This document shows, in pieces, positions 35,069 to 46,758 of a stretch of DNA of 64,000 bases (its first letter is position 1; each line of letters starts with the position of its first letter). The position numbers and the translations under genes were made by a program. The DNA comes from Favolaschia claudopus. Its lineage: Eukaryota > Basidiomycota > Agaricomycetes > Agaricales > Mycenaceae. Location of the stretch: contig JAWWNJ010000244.1 in the NCBI GenBank assembly GCA_037176885.1, positions 62,001-126,000 of the forward strand, in the 5' to 3' direction. The notes under the pieces were generated by a model. It had not been told where the DNA came from. It searched no databases and saw nothing but the letters and a program-made list of their open reading frames with translations.

Positions 35069-35852
35069 AGCAATTTGCGCTTCGATATCTTTCATAATCT
35101 TGAAATTTATTGACTAGTGATGTTTGGCCCCATGCATCTGCCACCGTACACGACTATGCATTTCTCTCTTTGTACGTTATCAGGCTCTTGACGCTGATAT
35201 CGCACATCGACGTCTGAGGAATTTGCGGAGCTCCCGGAGATGTCGGGATTCGTGTTGGTCACAATCACCTGATGTGACTTCACGCGCCATTCCAACGCAC
35301 GGACCACCGTGACGCGTGTTGGGATCGCTGTCCTTTTCTTGCTTACCATAGCGCGCAACTTAGCTGCCGAATGAACCGCAGTTACCCTGGGCTTTACCCC
35401 AGGCTGAAAGATTCATCCTGTTGAAGTTATACGCAACGAATTTCCTCCCTTTGTCTCTGCCGACATGGTTTCCAGGTTCTCAATGTTTTATTAAGAAGGA
35501 TGGCTTCAACTTCACATCTCCGGAGCGGTAGGAGAATGTGTTCACCAATGATGTTCTCGCACGTTTATTTACAGGGAGTGAGTTCGGAGGTCTTTAGCTA
35601 GATATAAAGGCATGAAGACGATGTTTCACAGGTTGATGGCAGCTTTCTGTCTTGCCCTCAACGGTTAAGCGCTATGTTCAATAACTCCACAGGAAACCGT
35701 GCTATCATCTCGGCCAGTCTCAAAAAAATTGCCCCGGGTCTGCCTGTTCCGAAAGCTTGCGAAGGCAATTCTCCGATCCCAGTTAGTAAGTACTAAGAGC
35801 TCTTAGAGAGCATTCATCTGATTACAGCCCAATTAATATGGCACATATATCA
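35069..35852. other. No gene recognised
   Basis: Intergenic DNA downstream of the carboxypeptidase. Short frames without domains. Confidence 0.5.
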
Positions 35853-36573
35853 TACTGTTAAAAAAATCAATCTCCCCAACTTCGTCATTTTGGCAAGAAA
35901 TAAGTGACAACTTTCAGTTTGAGTGGAGGATTTGGTGACATACAACTTTTTGATGTTGATGACAACTTTTTGAGATGCAACTTTTACAGAATGCAACTCT
36001 TTGCAGTCTCAACTTGGAGATACCTTGCTCACAACTCTCATCTTAGCACAAATTTCAAGTTACAATGTCAAAGTAAATTGAGCTCGCCGACGAGGCCGTT
36101 TGCGTTCCGGCGATTAGATCAATGATTCCATCACAACTGAGGATTTTGTTTCACCGGTCAATGACTTTGAGTTCTCCACATATATCCCTATGTTTAATAA
36201 GAATCATGTACACGGCTATATTTGCAGTATGTTACTGCTCAGTAATAGGTAAGGGAACCATGGGAGAGTCATTCAAGCCTGGTTGCTGCGACTGATGGGT
36301 ATCGGCCCGCATTGATAATCCCGCCTCCCGAGATCAATTTCCTCCAGATCAGGACAAAGTTGTATGTGGCGATTGCGGAACTTGTCCTGCACGAGATCGA
36401 AGGACTCAGGAACATGTTGAGTGCAAAAAATGTTGTCGCCCCGAAGATTTTGAGGCTGTAGCTAATTTGGACCGATGCACAACAAAGTTGGCACCCACTC
36501 ACCAAGTTGTCGTCAAAAAGTACAAGTTGTACTCAATTTTTTCCTACAAGTCGACAATAATAATTTTACAGTA
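35853..36573. mobile_element. Candidate mariner-like MITE with CAACTT subterminal repeats
   Basis: The left end reads TACTGTTAAAA (35853) and the right end TTTTACAGTA (to 36573), an imperfect inverted pair that could have used TA as target. Both ends carry several CAACTT words pointing inward (left about 35878-36020, right about 36490-36555). No transposase frame. The right end is about 50 bp from the stop of the second P450. Confidence 0.3.
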
Positions 36574-36624
36574 TATGGCCCATAAACTAACTCGAATGAT
36601 TGCCGAGAATATATTACTGACACT

Positions 36625-38862
36625 TTAAGCATTCTGCAACTGTCTTTTACGCACCCACATCTTTGCCTTCGGATTGGGACTCACGTACGGGCCAAATACC
36701 AGGTCCGCGGGACGAATGGGCACACCGCCTGCGTCAAAGGCATCCGCCTTGATATCGTAGTTGATGACGAGATGCGCCATCATGGCTTTGAGTTCAATCG
36801 CTGCGAAGAAGCGGCCCTGGTTCGAGTTCAGTTGATTTCTCTGACTCTGCGAGGCGGGAGAAGGGACTCGCAGGACAAGCATGTTTCCCTGTACCAAAGG
36901 GCAAGTGGTCCGGCGCCACCGATACCATGTGTCGTTTGAACACACTGTCGATGTTGCTCGAGTCCTCAGCGACGAATGCGGTTTTGCTCTTTTTACGATG
37001 CTCGGCGCGCTCCCGGGCGAAGCGGAACCCGTCGAAAGTTGTCAGGTCTTCGTGATTCCCTGCAAATTCAAGGAATTGAATGCGTTTAGCATTACGTGAA
37101 CATTTTGAAAGAGAGTCATGTTTAGATACCAGGATTATAATGAGCCGCCTTTGACGCTACGCTGAGGAATGCACCTTGGGGCAACACGGTGCCATCGGAG
37201 AAACAGAAGCCAGTTGGGGAGACAACACGGCGTTGCATGATCACTTGTGGTAGATAAGTAGATATGGCTGGAAACCGATCACATCGAACGGTTAAACGGT
37301 ACGCACGAGGTCCAGCCGGATTAAGCCTCTGCGACTCGCGGAAGAAGCTATCAATGAGTACCATACTGTCCAAAGCGAACTTTGTCCAGCCTTCCGCTTG
37401 CACGACCCGTTCGGCTTCTTCGCGCATGGGAAAGAAGTGTTCAGGGTGGGTGGTCAGATCGAAACAGGCGTGGGTAAAAGCCTGCAGATTGGGGTTGAAT
37501 GTTAACTGAGTAAAGTAACGCAAAGGAAAGGTAAAACAATCAAAAAACAATGCACCAACCATTGACGAGGTGTGAAGGGCTCCCATGTTCGTTGCGAGAA
37601 TTCGGAGACTCAGGTATTCGACTGTGCGGTCCTCGTCTTGCGCAGTTTCTAATAGCCAGGAGATGAAATCATTCTCCGGCCCTGTCAAAACACAGAACCT
37701 AAACAATGGGAAGAGAATTACATACCGGTTTCCCTTCCCAATTTCGGCCCAGCTCACATTCCTTTGCCAATCGCTCTTCGAGAAGAGGGCGGAGAAATTT
37801 GGATGCGCGGACATTGCTACGTTCTCTGCTTGATATCCACGGACCCACATATCTAAAGCAATTTCCTCCAGATATGAATGCAAAATGAAAGAAATTTTGC
37901 TTACGGACGCCAAGGCTCCGGGAACAACGAGATAATTGCAGCACTTTTGATGATGTCGATGGTATGTCGGACGTTGTTATCGAGGTATGTTTTGTCTCGG
38001 CCTGTGAATCAGAAGTAATCAAACGGGGAAGACAGAGAGAAAGCCGCCTACACAGGGGCAAGCCAACAAAAAGACGGTTACTCGCGCGTGCTACAATGTC
38101 CATTACCGCTGGGAGTGCGGTTATGGCTTTCCATTCTAAAAAATAGTGTTAGCAGGGAGGGGAGGGCAACAAGTTGAAAATGCGAACCGTCTCCTTGCAA
38201 GTGCAGCACATCGTCAAACGCGCTCACAATCTCGTCTCTCACGTCGGGAAATCGAGCGTGAAGATTTCGAGTGAGGTTATTTTTGATGGTTATAATATGG
38301 TACGGATTTTCCGTGATGCCACGACCCATGGTGATTCGACCTGTAATATCATCAGAGCTTTGATCTCAAATTCTCGAAGGAGAAATGTGGTTTACTTTGC
38401 AGAACCTATGGCCATTCGAGACATCAGCTGCTGAAACGTAATTGTAAAGAAAATGCGCCGCACATCTTCCAGGCCCTCATGGAACGATAACTCATTCTCA
38501 GCGGCGTTGCCCACCTCCTTAACAAACTGAGACCCGCATACAACATATTCCCACCTGTAGAGCCGTGCTTGGCGGAAGATTCCCTGTGGATTGAGGTTGT
38601 AGCCTTGCTGTACGAGATCCGGAGCTCTCAGCAGGAATCTGAGTGCATCCAAGTAACTGGCTAGAAAATTTGTGGATCCGAGAGTAGGGATGGAGGGGTC
38701 GTGCTACGAAAGTAAGATGAAATAAGTACCGAACTCATCCTGGGATGTGAAAAGGAGAACGATGCTGACCTGTCTGTTGGATAGTGCGTTGCGTAAGAGA
38801 GCATAAACAATTAAAGCTATGATTCCATATTGAAAAACAGGCTGAAGCTCAAGGGAGCTCAT
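36625..38862 (-). CDS. Cytochrome P450 monooxygenase (second), GC-AG intron in the heme motif
   Basis: Starts at the ATG at 38862 with a short hydrophobic anchor (Y-G-I-I-A-L-I-V-Y-A-L-L). The minus strand shows D-Y-T-M-G and N-P-Y-H segments near 38300, an I-helix of the G-A-L-H-T-S-S type near 37570, the K-helix E-S-Q-R near 37335, an F-R-F-A-R-E-R meander near 37020 and the heme loop F-G-T-G-K-H-A-C-P / G-R-F-F-A-A. The loop is split by an intron at 36817-36871 that begins GCGAGT and ends CAG; only a GC-AG splice restores the loop in frame. The stop is at 36625-36627. The I-helix and G-R-F-F-A-A pattern fits a P450 group expanded in agaricomycetes (CYP5144/CYP512-like, uncertain). It appears intact. 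Confidence 0.82.
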
Positions 38863-39577
38863 ATTTGGCAGCGGGAGGAATGAGAGAAATTCAAGCAGGG
38901 GAGAGTTAGCTGATACGTGTTGAGGAAATCAACCATTCTTTTAACGAAGGCGGTCGGGAGTTTCTACGGCGCAGTCTTTGTATCGCCGCGGTATGAGCTG
39001 GACAAAGCGTTTCGACTCTTTGCTCTCTCAACACTACTTACTGTGAACCGTGCAAGCACAGCAATACTCCCTCCCTCCTCGGCAAACCCTCGGGCCCGAG
39101 TAATATACCTCACCTTCGACACAATTACATTGGGCTAAGACTTAGCACCTCTGGGGGTTTGATGGCAGTCCTTGCGAGGGCACCGAGCTTGCCACATAGA
39201 GCGTCTGACATCTGTCTAGTAGAGACTAGCGCTGCAGGGGTCCACTGCACCACCAAATGAGTGCTGCTGCTTGAAAGCTGCTTGTACTTACCTGATTATT
39301 CTGATCTACTTATTCGGTCTGGTTGTGCCGTGTACATCGGTCATACCACTGGATCGGTCGTTACGAAACCCACGGCTCTTGTTTTGTGTTTGGTTTCTGA
39401 GTGGATTCGCAGCTCTGGCGGCTGCTACGTGGGCAAGGTGGCGGAGTGTCGTCGTGGTCGAGAGAAAGGAAGGTCCGGATCATTCCGCTGTGAGAACAAA
39501 TTACTTAATTGGGAACTTTTCCTTGCGCATAATTCCTGTGACGCGAATGTGACCGTCACCCTCAAGTCCTTACCACC
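38863..39577. other. Intergenic between divergent genes
   Basis: Lies between the starts of the minus-strand P450 and the plus-strand RG-rich gene, so it probably contains both promoters. I see no further gene. Confidence 0.5.
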
Positions 39578-40472
39578 ATGTCGGAAGCTTCACCCAGTTC
39601 TTCTGCAACCCCATCGCGCGGTAGGGGGCGAGGAAAATCCCGCGGAGGTTTGGGAAAGTACCTTCGTGCCAGAGGCAGAGGCCACGGACGCGGTCGTCCA
39701 GCGGAATTCGGCAAACGCCTTCTCTTGGAAGGCGAAAGTCCGCAAACGGAGGACGACGAGGAGGCAGCAGAACGTGCCGCGGAAATTGCTCAAAAATACT
39801 CTAGACGACATCTTGGGACAAATGCTGATAGATATGTTGAACCTGAGCCTGAGCTCGATTCAGATGGTGCGTTATCTGTAGTTCGAATTGCGGATGTTTC
39901 ATTGCGAGTTCATTTGCCACAGGAGAGCCTATAGTCGAGCCAGAAGTAGATCTCACAGCCTTCCTCGAAAAACAGCGCATTTCGGATGACACGTCTGGTC
40001 CCTCGATGCTGCGCAAAAGCGCCCCCGAAGACGAAGAAGACGATGTTGATCACAGTCTCTCACATATTTCCTCGGGCGCGAAGGCCACCGCATCGCGTAA
40101 AGGAAAGGTGGAGCAGATCGAATGGAATGATGACCTGGATCAGTTGGAGCGCGAAAAGGTCTCAGCAGAGGCTATCTGGGGTATTTGCCGTCTCGTACTT
40201 CCCTCATTGCTAAGCTCTAACAAGCATCGTAGATCTGAAATCCCGCTTTCGAGCGAAGTCGGAGAAACTGCGTAAACCCATAGGAAACCCTCGACGAGAT
40301 CACGGTAAACGACTAGTGCTCATGCCTCTCTTTTTCCGTTGCTGGCTAACAATCGAATGAAGACCCAATACCTGTTGAGGCGCCGCCCCTTCCTCTACCC
40401 GATGGTTCGCAGCCTCCGCTGAAAGATCCAAAAGAAGATATGGAAGATTTTTTGGACGATTTACTAGGCTGA
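39578..40472 (+). CDS. Conserved RG-rich, acidic protein of unknown function
   Basis: Four exons with clean GT-AG introns (39867-39922, 40181-40232, 40305-40362), about 240 residues. The N terminus is Arg/Gly-rich (R-G-R-G-R-G-K), followed by a K-Y-S-R-R-x-L-x-x-N-A-D-R-Y motif, an acidic stretch, K-G-K-V-E-Q-I-E-W, a basic helix (D-L-K-S-R-F-R-A-K-S) and a C-terminal F-L-D-D-L-L. No signal peptide or membrane segment, so probably nuclear or cytosolic with RNA-binding potential from the RG repeats (inference). The motif pattern looks conserved and housekeeping, but I cannot name the family with confidence. The 3' end is 154 bp from the convergent GH44 gene. Confidence 0.75.
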
Positions 40473-40626
40473 CCGTGCTTGTATGAGGTACTTGTAATAA
40501 TTCCCTTAAAGCCGGTTTCTGACCCTCATTTCGAGACATGAATGCAATAATTCGACCCTGTTGTATTTTCTCCGCATATATATACTATCCACAGCTGCCC
40601 AAAAACAAATCCTACGCGTCCTGTAT

Positions 40627-43501
40627 TCAGTTTTGCTTCAAGAACACCGCAGTGTACGCCGGAACCACAATGTAATCGATCGAACTTATTGTCACAGTCG
40701 TCTAATTCCAACACATCAAATCAAGCACTAAACGAAATAATGGGGCGCGTACCTGCCACTTGGCGATCCCCGCCTCACCACCAAAATGTCTCACAAAGTA
40801 CTTTCCAAACGGCATATTCGCTAGCGCAAACGTAATTGGCGTATCGGGATTCTTGTTCACGATGACGACGCTGAGTTTCCCGTTTTCAGTGGCGGCGTAG
40901 ACACCTTGAGTGTCGGGGTTGGGCGTGGCGAGGTTGACTTGGGCGGAGTTTGCGCCGAAGTGGGTGCCAAACCTAAGCACGCGGTCAATCCACCAAGTGA
41001 GAAAAAAAAAAGAGAGGAGAAAGAATAGAGACGTGACACTACGCACCCCCGATACAACCAATACGCCAACCCCACCGGCCCCAACTCATCCGGCGTAGCC
41101 CAATATGTCGCACTATCCAACTTCTCCCTCCCAAATATCCCTAACATATCAACCGTCAACAAACCCCCAGTGATATCCGTATCGGCCGTCGAGCTGAACT
41201 CGCTTATCGAGAGCTTGGTGCCGGGGTAGTATATGTCGATGAGGGTGCGGAAACGCGGGATGAGGGAGATGATCGTTGGGTCCCATTGGTGGTTTTGTTG
41301 GGGTGGGACGCCGACCCAGGATTCGTCGGTGTATGTAGTGTCCCAGAGAGAGCGACTCATGCGGAGTCTCAGAGCCTGTGTGGCAGGGTCGGTGGCACTG
41401 ACGTCGGCTTGGTAATAGTAGTGGATGTCGAGGTAGTCGAGGAGGCGCTTGCCGTAGGTTTTCTCTGCTGCGGCCATCTTCATCAAGAACCACGGGAGGA
41501 AGTCCATGTTGTCGTGGGCTGCGTTGTCGTCGAAGCCAACCACACTCGTCCAGTCTGTCATCTAGTAAAATGCCCAATAAAATTGACGAACGGAAAGAAA
41601 GACGTACAGAACCACCAAGCACAAGTTGACGGTGCGGCGACATTGACACCGGGAATCGCTTCCTTCGCCGCGATCGAGAAGTTCAACACTCGAGAAAGCT
41701 CTTCGTCGTAGTCCATCGGTCTGCAAAAGATCAATGTTAATACCTCCATTCCACCAAAATAAGACACGAATTGCGAAAAATGGAATTAGAGCGACAGGGA
41801 AGCACTCACTCGGGATGCATATCCTGATGCGTACTACTGGCAATCTCAATCTCATTATCAATCGCCACCAACGTGGGCTTATTCGCAAGCCCCTTGAGCC
41901 AGGCTTTCGCCATGGTGGTGTTCCATGAGGTGTAGGCGCGACTTTGGTTGGGGGTGGAGGTGACGTAGGAGCCATTGGGGAATTGACCATTGCCGGCGTC
42001 GGGGAGGAAGGGGTCTGTCGAGGCTTGACCTGGAAAGGGAATAAGAATCAAAGTGAGGAGAGTCGAAGGTGGAAAGCGTTGCTTACCTGGGTATTGCGAC
42101 ACCGGGTACGAATACGAGGTAGAGTCTTTCGAAACCCAATCAAGACTAATTCACAATGAATAAGAATAATGCACCTCAATATGAACTGGAAACCACTTAC
42201 GCAGGTACCGTCAAAAGCGAACCCGACCCCGCCCCATGCACCCACCCAATCCAATCGTCCGCACTCGGTGGATCTGCCACCCGATTCTCGAAATACCAAT
42301 CCGCCCCCGCATTCGTAAATTGTCCGTTAGGGTTGTAGGCGGTGACGGCGTTCCCGCCCCAGCGCGACATGGTAACGCCGAGATCTTGGATGTAGGAGGC
42401 GCTGGTGGGGAAGTTGACGCCGTAGATGGAGGGGGAGATGGGGTAGTTTTTTGTTTGGACAAAGCTAGGAAAGTGGGTTATGTGAGCATGCATGCAGGAA
42501 GATGTGTAGATGTTGGAAAGGAAAAGAAATACCTGGCATATTGCACTGCGGGGAGGGAGAAGTTGAACGTAGGGTTTCCGCCATTGTCCACACCGGTATT
42601 AATTAGAAGTGTGCCCTGAGCGAAATTTTGAGCTAGGGTGAGGTATGTGACGCTCTTGGACGGGGTCCCGACGGGGACGTATGTTGTGCTGTTCACGATT
42701 TTGACGGCCTGCGGGAACAATTTTCTTCAACATTTCGATGAGCAGACAGGCTGATGAGTTAATTACCTTCCCGTTGAGAGATACCGTGAGATCGGAAAAG
42801 TCAACCGCCCCTTGAGTAGTGACAGCAATTGTGTTGGCCGCCAGAGGCTCAGCGGAGAGAAAGAGTGGGGTGATCACAATTGACTCAACGACAACGATAT
42901 TATCGATGTGGTAAATAGCCCCGTTGGCGCCGCCCTGGAAGCTGATGCGATCCCATGTTCCGTTTCCCTGTTAATTCAACATCAGTCTCGCACTCTGATG
43001 AACGGCAAGAACCACTATATAGTCAGCAACGCACCAACGCCGCTCCACTGCCGGGCAAGTTGCGGAAATCAATCAAGAGAGAGGTGAACGCGTCCGATGT
43101 GATACTTGTGCTCAGCGCGGAGAGTAGAATATTGGGGGAAGTAGTTCCATCGACCGAGGAGGATACAGTGATTGTGAGATCCGGTTGAGCTCCCTGTGCG
43201 AGGTGTCGAATTAGCAGAAGGGGGTTGAAAAGAACTCGACGCGACATACCGCAATGTCAAATCGAAGTCCTTGATAATCGGGAAATGTGCCCTCGAGTTT
43301 CACAGATAGTGCGGACCATGCCTGGGAGTTCACGCTGATACTGCTCGTTCCTTCGAACAGGTCAGTCGCAGCGAAATCAATGTCGCTGCTCCAGCTCCAG
43401 TTTTCCCAGCCAGCCGCAAGCGCCGAATCCGTGTAGACAGTGATGTCGTCTGCAAGCGCAGAGACCGCCAGAAGCGCCAGATGCAAGAATACAGACCGCA
43501 T
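40627..43501 (-). CDS. Secreted GH44 glycoside hydrolase (endoglucanase/xyloglucanase type)
   Basis: Cleaves beta-1,4-linked glucan or xyloglucan chains outside the cell. The ATG at 43501 opens a signal peptide (about 18 residues, S-A-L-A-D). An N-terminal beta-rich module with W-S-W and S-I-S-V motifs follows. The catalytic domain starts near 42460 (I-Y-G-V-N-F) and shows R-W-G-G-N-A, the acid/base D-N-E near 41855 followed by S-S-T-H-Q-D-M-H-P, D-I-H-Y-Y near 41420, S-L-W-D-T-T-Y and the nucleophile I-S-E-F near 41195. A beta-sandwich C terminus ends with the stop at 40627-40629. Many short introns. Both catalytic glutamates are present, so it is probably active. Confidence 0.87.
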
Positions 43502-44173
43502 CGCGTCAAAGACAAGGGTGAATTGAAAGCGTTGTCCAGCTCATTAATGTAGCTAGGCCGCGGCTAAAATGCGGATTATCTGCTGACCTGCATCCGAATT
43601 TCATCCTGGTATAAAAGGATCGACTTCGGTAAAGCGAAAGAGAAGTTCTGTGATGATTTCCGCATGACTGAGCTATCGCCGTGGTGCGCATGCGCAGTGC
43701 GGAACCGATGTTCCCTGCATCCAGTCAACGCTCCGCGGCGGACCTGATTCATTCAGACTGTGCCAGCGGTTGACAGCTCAAGAACGCAGCCAAGATATTT
43801 CTGAGAGGTGGGACGGGTAACCTTCGGGAGTACCTCAATTGAAGTTGAGCAGAGGTTGAACCACTTACGAACGTCAAGGTGCGATACGGCCGCCGCTGCC
43901 GCCGATTGAGCACAGTTCAAGTTTTGAGTTAACAGTTGTCGCCATAGAGGTTCGGCATATGCTCAGAGAAGAGCCATTTGCCCCGCGAATGAAAGCAACG
44001 GGAGTCCATCGAGTGGAAACCAGCGACATGAGAGTCGGAAGCAAGCGGTGTGTTTGACACTGTTAGCACCCAACCGAGACCACGTGCTTTTGATGGGCGG
44101 CGCCTTCCGGACCGCTCGCACCGGGCTCCGCCGCTGTAGTGACGTCGACTCTCTCTCTTTCTCCGCGACAACG
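43502..44173. other. Intergenic between divergent GH44 and PEBP genes
   Basis: Probably holds both promoters. CACGTG (E-box-like) occurs near 44081. No gene recognised. Confidence 0.5.
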
Positions 44174-44904
44174 ATGCCGCTCATCGAACCCTTCAGCACC
44201 TCCACCTCCGCTCTCAAAAAGGCGGGCCTAGTACCCGACATTCTGGGAGACTTCACGCCCAGCGCTTTGCTCACCATAATCCTCCCCTCCGGACCCGCCT
44301 CTTTCGGCACAGAGGTCCCCATTTCAGAGACGGTTGCGCCACCTGCTATCTCCATCGCAGCCGTGCCAAAAGACGAAGACATTGGTGCGGACGGGCTGTT
44401 GAAGAATGAGGCGAATCAGGCTAGGTACACGGTTGCGATGTTCGATCCGGATGCACCAAGCGCGGCGAATCCGACGAGCAGGCAATTTCGCCACTGGGTG
44501 GTGAGTTTGATCTTTATTGGTCTTGTTATCTTGAAAATAACGATTATTTTTCACATAGATCACTGGGTTGACCGCAAACAAAGACCCCGCTGCGCCTGCG
44601 CTGCAAACCACACAGGCTGCGAACGAGTATCGACAGCCTGGTCCACCGAAAGGGAGTGGACTCCATCGGTACAGTGAGTATCGTATCATTACTTCGCTTC
44701 CATTCTCAAGGATCAGCTTTCTTATCAATTACTGCAGCTTTTGCTCTCTTCCGCGAACCGCCCAACTTCTCCCTCCCGCAAGGATGCTCTGAACTCGACC
44801 CCAGCATAGAAGCTCGTCGACGATGGGATGCGGTGAAATTCGGTCAACAGAATGGACTCGAATTAGTCGGGGCTGCGTTCTATCTCGTCAGGAGCGAAGA
44901 GTAG
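44174..44904 (+). CDS. Phosphatidylethanolamine-binding protein family (PEBP)
   Basis: Three exons (introns about 44501-44558 and 44671-44738), about 200 residues from the ATG at 44174. Ligand-pocket hallmarks are visible: M-F-D-P-D-A-P-S, F-R-H-W-V-I-T-G, then the Y-R-Q-P-G-P-P-K-G-S-G-L-H-R-Y loop. A C-terminal helix ends at 44902-44904. PEBPs bind phospholipid head groups or act as kinase or protease regulators; some fungal members are protease inhibitors. There is no signal peptide, so it is probably cytosolic. The frame is open upstream to 44048 but without a better start. Confidence 0.85.
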
Positions 44905-45180
44905 GCATGAACAATGTGTATCCAGATTTACCGAGCTTGTATTGTTAAGAAATGACCAGGAAATCAGCTCGAAGATACTTCATACAGAAACAGCTACTGT
45001 TACAGATATACACAACCAGATACCAAAACACTGTAACAAAGGACAAGCAAAGGATATACATATACAGACACGATCATAGTCCTTATCGTACACTGATTCG
45101 ACCAACCATCTATCCGTCCATCAACGAGTCCGAGTCAAAGGGAGGAGGAAAGCATTTCGAAAACACCGCATTCAGCCCCC

Positions 45181-46758
45181 TCAGTCGCCCGTCCTCAAAA
45201 ACAACCCACTCTCCTTCGACTTCACCCACGACACACTCAAACTTCTCCCTTCCCCTTCACCCTCCCCTCCTCCTGACCCCTCGCCAACATCCTCCGCAGG
45301 CCTCTCACTCCCATGCAAAAACCGCACCCTCTCAATCCCCGGATACGTCTTCCCCAGCGCCCTGCAGACCTTGCTAAAACACCCCATCGCATCCTTCTCG
45401 CTCTCCTCCGGCGGGATCCACAGCCCGAACTTGTCCCGCCCCTCCACCCGCAGTGTCAGCTCCCTCACTCCCGCGTGGCTCGAAAGCTCATTGAGAAGCG
45501 TCTTCATGTCGTTCGTCGACAACGCGGGCTGGGGGATGCATAGCGTTGCGAGGAGGGGGAAGGTTGCGTGTAGAGCTTGCATGAGGGAGAGGACGGAGGA
45601 GAGGCCGGGTGTGGAGAGGGAACAGGTGAGTGAGTGGAGGGAGCGGTGCGACAGTTTTGTTAGTGAGGGGAGGAGGGATGTCGGGCGGGTCGGGTGTGGG
45701 ATGTGGACTGTCAGCCCGTGCCCGTCGACGACGCGTCGGCCGCGGAGGAAGAGTGCGGCAAAGTGGTGTGGCCCGGTGAACGAGTGAAGATGGGGGAGGA
45801 CTTGTTCTGGTAGGCCGGAGAAATGCGGTGACGGGAGCGATGTGGATTTCGGCGCTGTGCGCAATACCAGATGCTCAACGGCCGGGCAGCGCATAACGGC
45901 GGGGATGAAGTCCTCTGAGGAGACACATTCGACCGGCAAATCGAGTGTTCGAAGCGAGCTGAAGGGTTCGGGCGAATGGGAGAGGGAAGAGAGGACGTGG
46001 ACGGTCGTCGCGTGGAGGTGTTCGAGATGGGAGGGCGACAGGAACAGATTCGTTGGACCCAAGGGCATCTGACTCTTATGCTGCGAGGCAGAATGTTTGA
46101 ACGTCACCTCTTTGAGTGGGAAGGACTCGGCTGAGGGGAAATCGCTCATCTGGCCGTAGCACGAGTCGAGAGTGAGTCCCGAAAGGGACGAGAGGGAGTG
46201 TATGATGTGTAGACGCGCGGGGGTGAGCCGGACGTGTCTGCAGGAGAGAACGCGAAGATTCGGGAGTTTGGGAAGGACAGTGAATATGTAGTCGATGAGG
46301 TCGTCGTCCTCGCCGTCGTCTGAAGTCGCAGATGGTGGCGAAACTTTGCAGTGCGAAACGACGGGGCGTATTCGCGGGGAGAAAAAGAGCTCCAACCGCT
46401 CTGCAACGCGTTTGTGGTATCGCGAAGAGGAGGAGGTCATGGAATGAGAGTGAGATTGATCCCGCGGCGGGTGTGTCGAAATGACGGTGAACATAAGCGG
46501 CTGGGCGAGGAAGCGGAATGTCCGGCAGGTAAGGGAGACGTGGGGGAGGAGGTACAGCGGGATATGCGCGAATATCTTCAACCATAACTCTGCGGGGAGT
46601 GTATTTTGCCCGGATTCGCCGCCAGAGTTGGAGCCACTACGACGCGAACCAGAGATAAAGCTGAACCCGCGTGCGCGACGCAGGAGACCAGAAAGGGGGC
46701 TCTTGGGACCCTGGCTGGGACTCGTCGGGATGTGGAGGGGCGTGCGGGGGGATTGCAT
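45181..46758 (-). CDS. F-box protein, single exon
   Basis: 525 residues without introns. A basic Ser-rich N terminus is followed by an F-box at about residues 52-92 (L-P-A-E-L-W-L-K-I-F-A-H-I). The rest is a leucine-rich, LRR-like region typical of agaricomycete F-box proteins. It would act as a substrate adaptor of an SCF ubiquitin ligase. The frame is full length with no defects. The many long antisense frames on the + strand here come from codon composition. Confidence 0.82.
   Translation of the reverse strand: MQSPRTPLHIPTSPSQGPKSPLSGLLRRARGFSFISGSRRSGSNSGGESGQNTLPAELWLKIFAHIPLYLLPHVSLTCRTFRFLAQPLMFTVISTHPPRDQSHSHSMTSSSSRYHKRVAERLELFFSPRIRPVVSHCKVSPPSATSDDGEDDDLIDYIFTVLPKLPNLRVLSCRHVRLTPARLHIIHSLSSLSGLTLDSCYGQMSDFPSAESFPLKEVTFKHSASQHKSQMPLGPTNLFLSPSHLEHLHATTVHVLSSLSHSPEPFSSLRTLDLPVECVSSEDFIPAVMRCPAVEHLVLRTAPKSTSLPSPHFSGLPEQVLPHLHSFTGPHHFAALFLRGRRVVDGHGLTVHIPHPTRPTSLLPSLTKLSHRSLHSLTCSLSTPGLSSVLSLMQALHATFPLLATLCIPQPALSTNDMKTLLNELSSHAGVRELTLRVEGRDKFGLWIPPEESEKDAMGCFSKVCRALGKTYPGIERVRFLHGSERPAEDVGEGSGGGEGEGEGRSLSVSWVKSKESGLFLRTGD

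Noticed and set aside
36841..36945. Apparent loss of the heme cysteine loop in the second P450
   Set aside because: The loss appears only if the GC-AG intron is read through; with the splice the loop is complete.
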